NCBI GenBank assembly: GCA_007570785.1 | Contig: ML660772.1 | Location: 36,432,815-36,496,814, forward strand | Direction of reading: 5' to 3' | Length of the DNA stretch: 64,000 nucleotides | From: Antilocapra americana | Lineage: Eukaryota > Chordata > Mammalia > Artiodactyla > Antilocapridae | Part shown: positions 20,822-33,118 of the stretch, one piece after another | Numbering within the stretch: position 1 is the stretch's first letter | How the letters are laid out: the number at the start of each line of letters is the position of its first letter | Made by a program: the position numbers and the translations under genes | Notes under the pieces: model-generated | Database searches by the model: none | The model's input: only the letters and a program-made list of their open reading frames with translations | What the model was told of the DNA's origin: nothing

Positions 20822-23800
20822 CGACCTCACTTTGTCAGTGTTCAGCCTCTAACTCCTGATCACAGACTATCCAAAAGGCAGGATGCTCTCTGGGCACAAG
20901 ACATGCTTATTTGACATTTTCTGTTTTGATCAGCTCTCCACCCTCACCCCATGTGGCCACAGATACCCATGGGGATAGTGATGGAGAATTTAAATTTAGA
21001 ATTAAAACTTTTAAATTTGAACAGAATCTGCTCAAAACCCCTGAGTGTGAGCAGTGGGTAAAGGCACTCCATTTACAAATACCACATTGTATGGTTCTAT
21101 TTCCTCTACAGAATCATTTTTAAAGCCATAGAAGCAAACAAACAAACAAAAAAACATAATCATTGATTCAAATGGGAGGAGTAAAGCAATAAAGCTTCTG
21201 AAAGGGAAATATTTTCATGAACTTGTAAATCAAAACATAGGTCCTTACTTTTAATACAATCCAAGTTACCAATCTTTTTGCCTCTATGATTAGTGTTTTG
21301 TGTCCTGTTTATTAACTCTTTGTTCAACTCCTGCCCCTTTCAGATGCTGTTTTCTGTTGCTTTCTTCAAATCTCATCATGCACATGCCCAGCTTAGAAAT
21401 CAGCCTAAAGTTTAAGAGGAAATTATATACAGAATATTTGGACTCTTTTTCTTAAATTTCTTACTCTGGGGTTTTGTTCATCTCTCCGACACTGTGGCAA
21501 CCCACAAATCTTGACCTCTGTCTCGTTAGCCCAATAACACTCATCTTTATTCCCCAACTGACCTCTACTCCATCCCGAGCACTTCACTCATGAATCATTG
21601 TTCCAAAAGTCCTGCCTGCATTCACTACACGTCAATGCTTTCTAACATTTGTTTCATATATCAATGTTGTTTCACTTGTTTAATTTTCAGTAAGGGGATT
21701 GGTCCAATATTAGGGACTCTGTCATGTCTGGAACTGAAAAACACGTGTCCTTACTTTTAGAGAGTGTTTATAATTAACAGAACTTCCTAATGTTCCCTTT
21801 CCTAAGTGGATTGCTCCAGGACCGTATTACTTGTTTACTCAGGCTAGAGATTGGGGTGGAGCCAGCTGAGACTCCCCAGTTGTCACTGACAAACAGAATC
21901 CAGGCACTGATCTGCTACCTCATCTACAGTCAGACATGAAAAACTGTGTTGGCAATAAAGGATGACATTGCAGAAGTAGAACTAATATGACGTACAAATT
22001 CTAATCCTAGTCTTTAAAGGGTAGCAGTGTTCCTCTTATTTCTAGGGAGTAGCATGCCTACATGGGTTTCAGAAAATAAGAAAAAAGTTAAAGATTTAAA
22101 GGGAAGAGGAAGAATAGAGTGAGGGGTGGCCTTGGGTTTCCCTCAGCTAAGAGATTGATGGAAATTGAATGTCTTTCAAAGAACAAAGGTATTTCAAATA
22201 TGAAGATTCCAATACCTTGTGGGAACCTTTAGCAGATTTTTCAGACTTCAGGGTCAAAAGAAGATCAGTGGGTTTGTAAGAACATTACTCCAAGTCTGCA
22301 GTACCTAACACAGGGTCCAACACATGATGTGCAGTCATATTTAATCAAGTGAATTCAGCAGAACCAATGGGTGGATAGATGGAAAGATAGATGAATAAAC
22401 AGATGAAATATTATTTTCTTCTTCTTGTGATTGGTCCCTTTGGCACCGCAGCACAACTTCCTGATTTCTTCTCAGGAAAAAAATGTAACACATGAAACAA
22501 AATGTAGGCCAAATAACAATGAAGAAAATCAGTTATATTCAAGAATTCTGCATATACAAATTTGTAATGCAGAAACAGATGTGCTTCCTTCTTTCACAGT
22601 AAATAAGAAGATACAGTGGTAGGCCCATAATTAACATAATTTTGAAGTTTCCATGAATGTAAATAGTACTTTGAAAATTCTACAACAATTTTATGTATTA
22701 AGATTTCAAATAATCTATGATTTCTACTGTGACAAGGTCACAGGTACCACCAGGTGTACTGTGGTCTTTGGCTTAAATTCATAATTGAAGTAAATACTGT
22801 TGGTGAGAGCTTGGTGAACATGAAAATACAATTTTTAAACTTTTATTTTTATAGACTTCCTATGGAATTCTATCCACAAACACTATGGTTTAAGAAGCTG
22901 ACTCTATAGATATTAGGCAGAGTTCAGACTTCTTACAATGAGGTTTCTGCCCAATTTGAGACATTTAAGGAGATCTTTTATGGGGAGAGGTGGGGAAGAT
23001 TGAAATTTAAGTGTGGTAGACCAAATAGGGAATTCTGAGTAGGAGAGAAATTTGGAGTCCCAAATGCCCCCACTCCCTGAAAACAAAACAATAACTCAGG
23101 TCACATACCCTAGAATAGTGATTAAGTGCAAGTTTACATGATTAAGAGACTCTTCCTATGACCCTGGGCAAGTGCTTCCCTCAGTTATCCATCTTTTAAG
23201 TGGCAGTCATAATGAAGATCCCCTCCGCAGGGTTGCTGAAGAAGTTAAATCAATTCATTAATTTAAAGTTCTTTTAACAATGTCTGATCCCCCAGAAAAC
23301 TCTTCCAGAGTCATTACTATATTCATGTTCTGCATACACCTATTACAAAATGAATAGTCACCCTAATGTATGTGAAATTTAGGAAAGAAATAATTTATTG
23401 AATTTAATAAAATTATTCTGTAACTATACAATAGTCCTAACAGGGCTATTGGTATAATTTTAATTTTTAAACCAAATAGTCTAAGATATTAGATTAAGCT
23501 GTAAAAACGCTCTGTGTTTGCAAAAGTCATAATACAGAAATATGGGATGGGTCCTATAAATCATTTCTGGCCAAACGAATGATTGCTATATTTAAAGCAT
23601 GACTCCCTTCTCCAATGAGGAAATGCTTTAATTAAATACTACATAGAAATGGTTCAGAAACATCTCTAGGGCTCATATACACCTGGGGTTGAAAACTTTG
23701 ATCTAGTACAGGTCATTAGAGCCAGACCAGCCTAACTCATTCCAGTGGGTTAGATTCAATAAGCAGATGTATTCTGTTTACCTCATACAGGATTTTATTT

Positions 23801-24119
23801 TTTGAAAAAGGAATGAATGGCCAACATGTAAAATTTGAGCCATTTTATATAAACATTTAGCTTTCCAACCTCTCATATTCAGAGCATCTGAAATCACAGG
23901 GTTCACACCAAGTCCCAGTGAGCCTGAGGAGTATGCTCACCAGTCTGTCTCTAGAATCTCCACCTACACTGCTTTATTTTACTTTACTTCGTTTATGTGT
24001 TTATCTTCTATAAAATTTTAACTTCATGATCCCTAAGGCACAACATTTTCGTTTGTGTGGCTCCAACAAGACTTTATGCATTTTATTCCTTTCAGTAAAA
24101 AGGTGGAGGAAACTTGGAC
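20822..24119. other. Intergenic sequence, mostly unique
   Basis: 3.3 kb without ruminant-specific repeats. A MIR-like piece is at about 23140-23250 ('GACCCTGGGCAAGTGCTTCCC') and an L2-like 3' end at about 22290-22400. AACA repeats lie near 21138-21152 and GATA-like units near 22375-22400. No exon is supported. Confidence 0.5.
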
Positions 24120-24540
24120 TTAGACGCATCTGAGAGTTGAACCATAAAGGAGGCTGAGCACCAAAGAATTGATGCTTTTGAACTGTGGTGTTGGAGAAGA
24201 CTCTTGAGAGTCCCTTGGACAGCAAGGAGATCCAACCAGTCCATCCTAAAGGAAATCAGTCCTGAACAGTCATCGGAAGGACTGATGTTGAAGCTGAAGC
24301 TCCAATACTTTGGCCACCTGATGCAAAGAGCCGACCCATTAGAAAAGACCCTGATGCTGGGAAAGATTGAAGGCAGGAGGAGAAGGGGACAACAGAGGAC
24401 GCAATATTTGGATGGCATCACCAACTCGATGGACATGAGTTTGAGCAAGCTTCAGTAGATGGTGAAGGACAGGGAAGCCTGGCATGCTTCAGTCCATGGG
24501 GTTGCAAAGAGTTGGATATAACTGAGCGACTGAACAACAA
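24120..24540 (+). repeat. BovB LINE 3'-terminal fragment
   Basis: 5'-truncated BovB: 'GAGAGTTGAACCATAAAGGAG', 'CTTTGGCCACCTGATGCAAAG', 'AAAGACCCTGATGCTGGGAA' and the AACAACAACA tail. About 420 bp. The open frame inside encodes only the eroded RTE C-terminus. Confidence 0.93.
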
Positions 24541-24632
24541 CAAAAAGACCTGGTGACATAGCTTGCCATCCACCATCAAAATACATGCTAACAATTCAGA
24601 CTCTCTGAAAAGGATCAATGTAAGCATCTGCT
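24541..24632. other. Short unique spacer
   Basis: Nothing recognised between the BovB tail and the LTR-like repeat. Confidence 0.5.
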
Positions 24633-25013
24633 ACAGGCTGAATTATGTCTTCCTCAAAATTTATTGTTCAAATCTTAAACCCTAGTACCTCAGGATGTGG
24701 CTGTATTTGGGAATAGTCTTTATAGAAGTACTTAAGGCCCCAGTCCAATACAACGGGCACCCATTGAAGAAGAGAGTAGGATACAGACACACACAGAGGG
24801 AAGAGGGAAGAAGAGAAGAGGCCTCTGAAGAAAACAATCTAGAAACCAAAGGAAGAGCCATCTACAAATTAAGGAGAAAGGCTTCAGAAGAAACCAACCC
24901 TGCTGACACCTTGATCTTGGATTTCTAACCTCCAAAATTATGAGGAAATCAATTCCTGTTTAAATCACCCAGTCTCTAATACTTTGTTATGGCAGATTAA
25001 GCAAATTAACATA
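24633..25013 (+). mobile_element. MaLR-type solo LTR (MST/MLT1-like)
   Basis: 'GCTGAATTATGTCTTCCTCAA', 'ACCTCAGGATGTGGCTGTATT', 'ACACCTTGATCTTGGATTTC' and 'CTTTGTTATGGCAG' follow an ancient mammalian LTR-like family that I assign from memory to the MaLR group. Short open frames within it are not genes. Confidence 0.65.
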
Positions 25014-25461
25014 GCATCTGTTCTGAATGACCTCATTCTTCCTCTTCTTGCTCACAGGTTACTTTTATATCAACCAACTCACTCATCTCTAGGGTAAGCT
25101 GACATCTCTAGGATAAGGAGGAGTTATGGATGTATTTGAGGAAGTATAGGGAATGCTTTTTGCTGCAAGTCCTGAAGTCCTGGCTCACAAGTAACTTGTC
25201 CCTAATGATAGGCACAGTACTGAAGTTTGCCCCCACCCTTTTTCTTTTCAGTATTGAAGACGAGATCAGATTCAAGGTCATTTCTATATCATTGCACTCA
25301 CATGATTTTGAATATGCTTAAATAAGTCTGTCTAGCCCACTAGGAATTCCACAAAGCTTGTCTTATTTATGCCTGCAGGGAAACCCGCATACCACCTTTC
25401 CCTCTGATGTGCCAGGACGCAGCACAGTCCACGCTACCCAACTCCAGGGAACTCTATTTAT
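25014..25461. other. Intergenic sequence, no gene
   Basis: Nothing recognised. Confidence 0.5.
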
Positions 25462-25671
25462 CTGGTGTTACCGGTGGCTCGGCTGGTAAAGAAGCCAATG
25501 CAGAAAACTCAAGAGACACGGATTTGATCCCTGGGCAGGAAGATCCCCAGAAAGAAATGGCAACCGGCTCCAGTATTCTTGCTTAGGAAATTCTAGGGAC
25601 AGAGAAGCCTGGCAGGCTACAGTCCGTGTGATTGCAAAGAGTTAGTGACTAAGCGCGTGCGCGCACACACA
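25462..25671 (+). repeat. Bov-tA SINE with alternating CG/CA tail
   Basis: Diverged Bov-tA ('CCGGTGGCTCGGCTGGTAAAG' head, 'GGCTCCAGTATTCTTGC' middle). The tail GCGCGTGCGCGCACACACAT (25652-25671) is a strict purine/pyrimidine alternation. Confidence 0.88.
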
Positions 25672-25739
25672 TAAATGGAAGCCCCATACTCTACAGAAGC
25701 TGTGAAGCCTGAATAAGATTTCAAAACATTGGTCGTAAT

Positions 25740-25935
25740 TTAAAATGCAGGAGAGTTGTTATTAGAAGACATGTTTGACCTGAAGCAAGTGATTAATCTT
25801 CAGTGAATCTCTTTTTGACACTATGAAGTGGGAATGAGCATTTCAACACTTACCTCACAGAGTTGTTATGAGGATTAAGTGAGATTAATATGCACAAGTG
25901 CCTCAAATACTGAAAAGAGCCAGGCAATGAGTATT
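25740..25935 (-). repeat. MIR SINE fragment
   Basis: 'TTACCTCACAGAGTTGTTATGA' and 'GGATTAAGTGAGATTAATATGC' match the MIR core on the reverse strand. Confidence 0.6.
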
Positions 25936-26188
25936 ATGACCTGGAGTTAGCTTCCAGTCCTCAGGTTCAAGTATTCTTTCAGCTGGGCATCTGCAGCCTC
26001 AGCATTAAGAAATAACACCAGCCCTTGGCTGAGTCAGATCATGGTGGAACTTCTGTCCTATGTGCACACATATTTCTGAGCTCTTATTGAGGAAATACCC
26101 CCAAGGCTAAGGCATGGAAGGAGTTTTTCTATTCCTCATTCTCACCTTTTTTTAATAAGTGAAATTTTCCCCTGTCAGAACACATCAA

Positions 26189-26466
26189 CGGAGAAGGCGA
26201 TGGCACCCCACTCCAGTCCTCTTGCCTGGAAAATCCCATAGACAGGAGGAGTCTGGTAGGCTGCAGTCCATGGGGTCGCAAAGAGTCGGACACGACTGAT
26301 CGATTTCACTTTCACTTTTCACTTTCATGCACTGGAGAAGGAAATGGCAACCCACTCTAGTGTTCTTGCCTGGAGAATCCTAAGGACGGGGGAGCCTGGT
26401 GGTCTGCCATCTTTGGGGTCGCACAGAGTGGGACACGACTGAAGCGACTTAGCAGCAGCAGCAGAA
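26189..26466 (+). repeat. Bov-A2 SINE (5' part of the chimera)
   Basis: Both monomers are present: 'GGAGAAGGCGATGGCACCCCA' start, 'CACTTTCATGCACTGGAGAAG' linker, 'GAAGCGACTTAGCAGCAGCAG' end. Only slightly diverged. The left duplication abuts it and no duplication follows its CAG tail. Confidence 0.95.
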
Positions 26467-27009
26467 GCTATTACTCTTTTTAAAAAATAGACTTTCTTTT
26501 TTAGAGCAGTTTCAGGTTCGCAGCAAAATTAAGCAGAATTGATGAACCTACACTGACCTGTCATCATCACTCAAAAGTCCATGGTTTACGTTAGGGCTCC
26601 CTCTTGGTGGTGTACATTCTGTGGGCATGAACAAATTTATGATGACATGTATCCACCATGATGGTATTGTATGAAATAGTTTCATTGTCTAAAAACCCAC
26701 CTACTCATTTCCCTCCCTCCCCAACTTCCATCCATCTTTTTACTGTCTGCATAGTTCTGATCTCTCCAAAATGCCACAGTTGGACTTATACAGTATGTAA
26801 GCCTTTGCAGACTGGCTTCTTTTACTTAGTAACATGCGTTTAAGTTTCCTCTGTGCGTTTTCTCACGACATGATGGCTCATTTCTTTTAAGTGCTGAATA
26901 ATATTGCATTATCTGGGTGCACCACAGTTTACTTAGCCATTTACCTACTGAAGGACATCTAGGTTGCTTCCAAGTTTTGTCAACTGTGAATAAAGATGCT
27001 GTAAACCTC
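26467..27009 (-). repeat. L1M 3' UTR, antisense (3' part of the chimera)
   Basis: Read on the minus strand this matches an old L1 3' UTR. On the plus strand the cues are 'GCTGAATAATATTGCATTATC', 'TTACTTAGCCATTTACCTAC' and 'GTGAATAAAGATGCTG'. The AATAAA in the last motif is antisense L1 sequence that evidently served as a polyadenylation signal. Confidence 0.75.
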
Positions 27010-27039
27010 AAAAAAAAAAAAAAAAAAAGAACACATCAA

Positions 27040-28856
27040 GATACCATGGTGACAATCGCTATAGGAGTGCTAGATTTAGAAAGAAATAAGGTGGTCTCAA
27101 TTCTGTTGCCTGCTACCCAGGCTCAACATCCTAAGCCAAACCCATGCTGGCTAGATGCCTGAAAGTAACCACTTGCCCCAAATCTCTTGACCGTTCTCTG
27201 CTCTAGAACATAGAATTCCCACTTCCCAAGGTCTTTCAAGGTTTGAGCACAGAATTAGGTCACAGCCTTATCTGGGACACAGATAAATTGGGATAACATT
27301 AACAGAGCTTAAAATTTTAAAAAACAAAAATTGAACTATGCACTTGATTCTAGATCACAGGTCATTAAATCAAATGATTACAAGGGCTAAGTGTGTAAGA
27401 TATCTGAATCAGGAGGTCCAGATGTGTAACCCAGTAGAGGATGACAGGGATTTGAACTAGTCCAACTAACAGGGAAAAGATTCCTTGAATTGAGTCAAGA
27501 AACACAAACCTAGTGATATCAGAGCTTCTAATTTTTCAAGAGAAGGAAGAAATCGAATGTTTATATGAAATTTCCCAATTTTAAAAATGTATCTGCAAGT
27601 CAAATCTAGCCATGGCTGTCAGTGTCCTGAATGATGAACGAATGCCCTGAATCCACAAATCATCTCCCTTTGGCCTTAAAGTATGGAAAAATGGAAGCAT
27701 GCTAACAATGTGTACATCATGTGGCCTCCCCAAGCATCCTCACAGAGAAACCTCTTCTGGAGGCTAAACAGCTGCATATTTTAATCAGCAGACTAGAAAG
27801 TGCATGTGGATATCAATCAGGGACCACCTTTGGGGGCACACTGGTGAAGATAGGAAGCTATTCACAAGCTGAGGTACATCGTTGTGTCCCCTGGGCCCAG
27901 CACATTACCAGGAGCAGTGAGGGATAGAGTTTTAGGGCTGAATGAATTTTTCCATGTCCTAGTGCTAATTCATAACACTCATAATAATAATTTTTACTAA
28001 AGGATATATTAAACAATATAATCTAATGCTTTTCAAGTAGCTATCAAGGCCCCTAAAACACAAGATACTAAGCAAATGCAAGAAAATAAATTTGGATTGG
28101 GGAGGAAAGAGCAAGGAAAATTCTGGAACATGGAACATTTTCTGAGTTGGGCAGTTCTGGCTGAGTGGGCTTCAGTGTGGGTCCCCATAGCATCTAAAAG
28201 TCTCAGAAGCACTGAGAAATATTTAAAAGCATCAAAATAAATTGGGTACCATGACAGCAAAGCTTGACACAGTGGAAAATAACTAATCCAAAATCCACTG
28301 TAGTTACTATTTAGCTTCAGGTATTTTCATTTGTCAGAAGTATAGTGGTTAGTAAAGTACATCTATGAATTAAGGACAGATAGCAATAAAAATACAATAA
28401 ATATTGATATTTTATTTCAAAGTCCAGATTTTCCAATCTTAATATCCCTTGAAATTCATTTGTGTATTCCCCTAATTATCTTTAGAGTGAATCACAGATT
28501 TTCATTTATTAGAAGTATCCACACAGCAATATTTCCTGCTTCTCAGGAGAGGAGTGGTGAATTTTTAATCAGTGTTGATTTTGGAACAACATTGTGAAGA
28601 ATATTTAAAAGGCTTAGATTTATCCAAATTAATGATTTTGAGGGCCAGCACAGCCAAAACTCTAAGTATAAGGATCCCTGTTCATGACCTCCTTTTTTTT
28701 CTACAGAAACTAGAAACTCTTTGCTCTCTTCTCTCTGAATCCTGGGACCAAATGAATCTTCTGCAAGCTGGGCCTTATCTCAACTCCAATAGCTCTGTTG
28801 TCTGTTACCACTTGAAATCTATCCTGTCTTGCCATGTGACATTATTTGATTATTCT
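27040..28856. other. Intergenic sequence, no gene
   Basis: 1.8 kb of unrecognised sequence. Open frames of 60-110 codons (for example 27721-27927 and 28572-28904) lack splice context or family resemblance, and the second runs into the BovB. Confidence 0.5.
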
Positions 28857-28865
28857 AATATATGT

Positions 28866-31103
28866 ATGGACATAACCAGTTGGTCACTACCAAAATCAGA
28901 TTGATTATATTCATTGCAGCCAAAGATGGAGAAGTTCTATATTGTCAGCGAAAACAAGACTGGGAGCGGACTGTTGCTCAGATCATGAACTCCTTATTGC
29001 CAAATTCAGACCTAAATTGAAGAAAGGAGGGAAAACCACTAGACCATTCAGGCATGACTTCAATCAAATCCCTTATGATTACACAGTGGAAGTGAGAAAT
29101 AGATTCAAGGGATTAGATCTGAAAGACAAAGTGCCGGAAGAACTATGGATGGAGGCTTGTGACATTTGTATAGGAGGCAGTGATCAAGACTATACCCAAG
29201 AAAAAGAAATCCAAAAAGGCAAAGTGGTTCTCTGAGGAGGCCTTACAAATATCTGAGAAAAGAAGGGAAGTGAAAGGCAAAGGAGAAAAGGAAAGATATT
29301 CCCATTTGAATGCAGAGTTTCAAAGAATAGCAAGGAGAGATAATAAAGCTTTCCTCAGTGACCAACGTAAAGAAATAGAGGAAAACAATAGAATGGGAAA
29401 GACTAGAGATCTCTTCAAGAAAATCAGAGATACCAAGGGAACATTTCATGCAAAGATGGGCACAATAAAGGATAGAAATAGTATGGACCTAACAGAAGCA
29501 GAAGAGATTAAGAAAAGATGGCAAGAATACACAGAAGAACTATACAAAAAAGATCTTTATGACCAAGATAACCATGATGGTGTGATCACTTACCCAGAGC
29601 CAGACATCCTGGAATGTGAAGTCAAGTGAGCCTTAGAAAGCATCACTATGAACAAAGCTAGTGGTGGTGATGGAATTCCAGTTGAGCTATTTTAAATCCT
29701 AAAAGATGATGCTGTGAAAGTGCTGCACTCAATATGCCAGCATTTGGAAAACTGAACAGTGACCACAAGACTGGAAAAGGTCTGTTTTCATTCCTATCCC
29801 AAAGAAAGGCAATGCCAAAGAATGTTCAAACTACCACACAATTGCAGTTATCTCTCACACTAGCAAAGTAATGCTCAAAATTCTACAAGCCAGGCTTCAA
29901 TAGTATGTGAACCATGAAAATCCGGATGTTCAAGCTGGATTTAGAAATGGCAGAGGTGGCAGAGATCAAATTGCCAATGTCTGTTGGATCCTCAAATTCA
30001 AAAGAGTTCCAGAAAAACATCTATTTCTGCTTTATTGACTACGCCAAATTCTTTGACTTTGTGGATCACAACAGACTGTGGAAAATCCTTAAAGAGATGA
30101 AAATACCAGACCACCTTACCTGCCTTCTGAAAAATAGGTATGCAGGTCACGAAGCAGCAGTTCGAACCGGACATGGATAGCAGACTGGTTCCAAATCAGG
30201 AAAGGAGTACGTCAATGCTGTATATTGCCACCCTGCTTATTTAACTTATATGCAGAGTACATCATGTGAAATTCTGGACTGGATGAAGCACATGCTGGAA
30301 TACAGATTAGTGGGAGAAATATCAGTAACCTCAGATATGCAAATGACACTACCTTTATGGAATAAAGCAAAGAAAAACTAAAGAGCCTCTTGATGAAAGC
30401 GAAAGAGGAGAGTGAAAAATTGGCTTAAAGCTCAACATTCAAAAAACAAAGATCATGGCATCCGGTCTCATCACTTCATGGCAAATAGATGGGGAAAAAA
30501 TGCAAACAGTGAGAGACTTTATTTTTTGGGGGCTCCAAAATCACTGCCAATGGTGCCTGCAGCCATGAAATAAACACGTTTGCTCCTTGGAAGAAAAGCT
30601 ATGACCAACCTAGACAGTGTATTAAAAAGCAGAGACATTACCGACAAAGGCCCATCAAAGCTATAGTTTTTCCAGTAGTCATGTATGGATGTGAGATTTG
30701 GACTAAAAAGAAAGCTGAGTGCTGAAGAATTGATGCTTTTGAATTGTAGTGTTGGAGAAGACTGTAGAGAGTCCCTTGGACTGCAAGGAGTTCAGACCAG
30801 TCAATGCTAAAGGAAATCAGTCCTGAATATTCATTGGAAGAACTGATGCTAAAGCTGAAGCGCCAATACTTTAGGCACCTGATGTGAAGAACTGACTCAC
30901 TGGAAAAGACCCTGATGCTGGGAAAGATTGAAGGCAGGAGGAGAAGGGGACGACAGAGGATTAGATGATTGGATGGCATCACCGACACGATGGACATGAG
31001 TTTGAACAAGCCCTGAGAGTTGGTGATGGCCGGGGAAGCCTAACATGCTACAGTCCATGGGGTCGCAAAGAGTCAGACACAACTGAGTGACTGAACTGAA
31101 CTG
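28866..31103 (+). repeat. BovB LINE, 2.24 kb, longest in the window
   Basis: A 9-bp target duplication AATATATGT (28857-28865 and 31104-31112) delimits the element. It is 5'-truncated and starts near the end of the endonuclease region. It then runs through the linker, the whole reverse transcriptase and the 3' end, finishing 'GTGACTGAACTGAACTG'. Confidence 0.93.
28942..30720 (+). pseudogene. BovB endonuclease/reverse transcriptase, decayed
   Basis: The reading begins with the last endonuclease motif (CCSDHELLIAKFR, SDH at 28978-28986). It continues, after a frame change near 29180-29235, through a charged linker (KDRNSMDLTEAEEIKKRWQE). The RT follows with several stops (for example the TGA at 29627-29629 and a TAA after 'GTTGAGCTATTT'). 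The catalytic box reads YAND at 30336-30347, with the first Asp changed to Asn, and a stop lies six codons beyond it. Not functional. Confidence 0.9.
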
Positions 31104-31112
31104 AATATATGT

Positions 31113-31265
31113 GTTGGCAAACTCTTTCTGTAAAGTGCTAGGCAGTAAATATTTAGGCTTGTGGACCATACATTGTAACAATAACTCAACTCTCCCCTAT
31201 GCAATGTGAAAGCAGCTATAACTGGTGGGCCAGAGTTGTCCTGCAAGTCGTATTTTGCTTACCCC
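31113..31265 (+). repeat. hAT-type MER element fragment
   Basis: 'GTTGGCAAACTCTTTCTGTAAA', 'AGTAAATATTTAGGCTTGTGG' and 'GGTGGGCCAGAGTTGTCCTGC' match a common small non-autonomous hAT family. The BovB sits at its left edge. Confidence 0.65.
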
Positions 31266-32914
31266 AATCTAATAGAAAATGATGTACTTTTTTGCATTAT
31301 TTATATTTAAAACTTGTTTTCCCAAACAGATAATACGTTCCCTATAGACGGTACAATCTCCTGTTTTGCAACATCTTTGGACTCTGGCCAACAGTGTTTG
31401 GATCGTTATATAGGCTTGATGAATGTTTGTTCCTGACTGTTGGCTAATTGTTTGATTTTGTGTGTTGGGGGTTGGGGGTATAGTCTCAGAAAATGACAGA
31501 ATCTTTTAATGGAAGAGACCTTGGCTGCCATCTACCCTCTAACTTAACAGAGGAAATCAAGGCCCAAATGGACTTGTAATTTTAGCCATGCAGGGTGTTA
31601 CAGGTTATGCCTCGAGCATAAATGCACTCTTTTTATGATGACAACTTTATCAGCCTTCTTTTAACATCCAGATGAAATAAAGTGAGCTCTCATCCCACAC
31701 AGCTCAGGCATTCTCTGTGCCTCCACACCTTTATATTGCTAAGAATTTCCTAGAGGTAATTTCAGTCTCCTGCTATTCCCTTACCAACTACTCTGAATTC
31801 TTACCTTTTGACCCTCTTGCCCTCAAATCTTCTAATCATGACATGGTTTTCTTTTTTCCTGCACACTGGAAAATCTATTTTCAGTTTTCCATCATGAAAG
31901 ACTTCATGTTTTAAACCTAAGATGCCTTTTAATAAATATAAAAATCCAATTCCCTGCTGATTTGGATATACATCCTCTCAAAACATCTGGTTATTTCCAG
32001 CATCCAGGAAGACGGTTCAATTTTAGTTTTGGGAGGTCAAGTCATTAAGACAATTGTTTTTCAAAATATGAAATTGCATTATTTTGCTAAATATGCCTTT
32101 TCTTACTACACACACTGCTCATAACTTTAGAGGTTCTAATTCTCACCTCTACACCCAGGAATCCATGCCTCCCTGGTAGGAATCACCATGCCTAAAGGAA
32201 CTGAATATAGCCCCAGCACTCAGAGAAAACCCAGAATATATTTACATACTGAGAAGGTCCCGATTTGAGATAACAGATTATGGTCACATTCTGCTACTTT
32301 TGGACTCATACACAAAGCAGGCAGCCACTTTTACACAGTTCATTAGAGGGAAGTAAAGCATCCTTAGCACACCTACTGATATAGTTTTGATGCTCAAAGT
32401 GATCTCAGAGTGTGCGCATAATCAAAGCCTTCAGACACCCAGCAAATAGCAATAAGAACTCTCATCTAAAGAAACTACACCACAGCACAGATCACTGGAA
32501 ACAATAATGGATTAATGGAACTGAGGGCCAAAACAAAAAGATGGCCTAGAACAAAGGCTATTCTCTCAACTATGCCTGGCTAAGGATGGTCATGCAGTCC
32601 TCAAAAGGAATGAACTGAATCCAGTAGCAATACCCTTAAGATAACATTTGTGGTTGTCAAGTATCATGACATCTGAATAGAATTTCTTTTTCTGCAGTAC
32701 AGGTTCCCTAATTCTCAACTAATTCTTCTGATGACTCATCAAAATATTATAATGTAGCTATCTAAACTGGGGAATAAAACCTGGTAATAACCTCTGACTT
32801 TTTATCTTACTTTTTACATTACATAAGATTTACATTATATCTCCAAGCGCTGTTATATGTTATATTGGATATTTAGCCTACATAAATTTCAAAAGACTGT
32901 AAATTGGTTCGTAT
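31266..32914. other. Intergenic sequence, no gene
   Basis: Mostly unrecognised. 31690-31800 is weakly L2-like ('CTCTGTGCCTCCACACCTTTA'). No exon is supported. Confidence 0.5.
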
Positions 32915-33118
32915 AGGGCCTTTTATTGCTAGTGACCTACTTACCAGTGCAGGAAATGTAAGAGATGCATGTTCAATCCCAGGGTCAGAAAGATTCCTTG
33001 GAGGAGGGCATGACAACCCACTCCAGTATTCTTGCCTGGAGAATCCCATGGACAGAGGAGCCTGGCGGGCTACTGTGCATAGGGTCCTAAAAAGTCAGAC
33101 ACGATTGCAGTGATTTAC
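32915..33118 (+). repeat. Bov-tA SINE with diverged head
   Basis: The 3' two-thirds are clear ('CCCACTCCAGTATTCTTGCC', 'ATCCCATGGACAGAGGAGCC'). The tRNA head is heavily mutated ('AGGGCCTTTTATTGCTAGTG'). Confidence 0.88.

Larger units (their letters stand above)
26177..27039 (+). mobile_element. Retrotransposed chimera: Bov-A2 + antisense L1 + poly(A)
   Basis: A perfect 12-bp direct repeat AGAACACATCAA lies at 26177-26188 and 27028-27039. Between them, in order, are a complete Bov-A2 SINE whose first base abuts the left repeat, about 540 bp of old L1 3' UTR in antisense, an AATAAA hexamer at about 26989-26994, and an uninterrupted poly(A) of about 19 nt (27010-27028) abutting the right repeat. 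This is the anatomy of one L1-mediated retrotransposition of a polyadenylated transcript that began at a SINE and read into flanking sequence. Confidence 0.88.

Noticed and set aside
24695..24928. A Glu/Lys-rich 77-codon open frame as a small gene
   Set aside because: It lies entirely inside an MST/MLT1-like LTR repeat.
28572..28904. A 110-codon open frame before the long BovB
   Set aside because: Its last third is BovB sequence across the insertion boundary, and the rest matches no family.
28857..31265. The long BovB as inserted within the adjacent hAT element
   Set aside because: No matching hAT half is present to the left of 28857, so it only abuts the hAT edge. A nest cannot be claimed.
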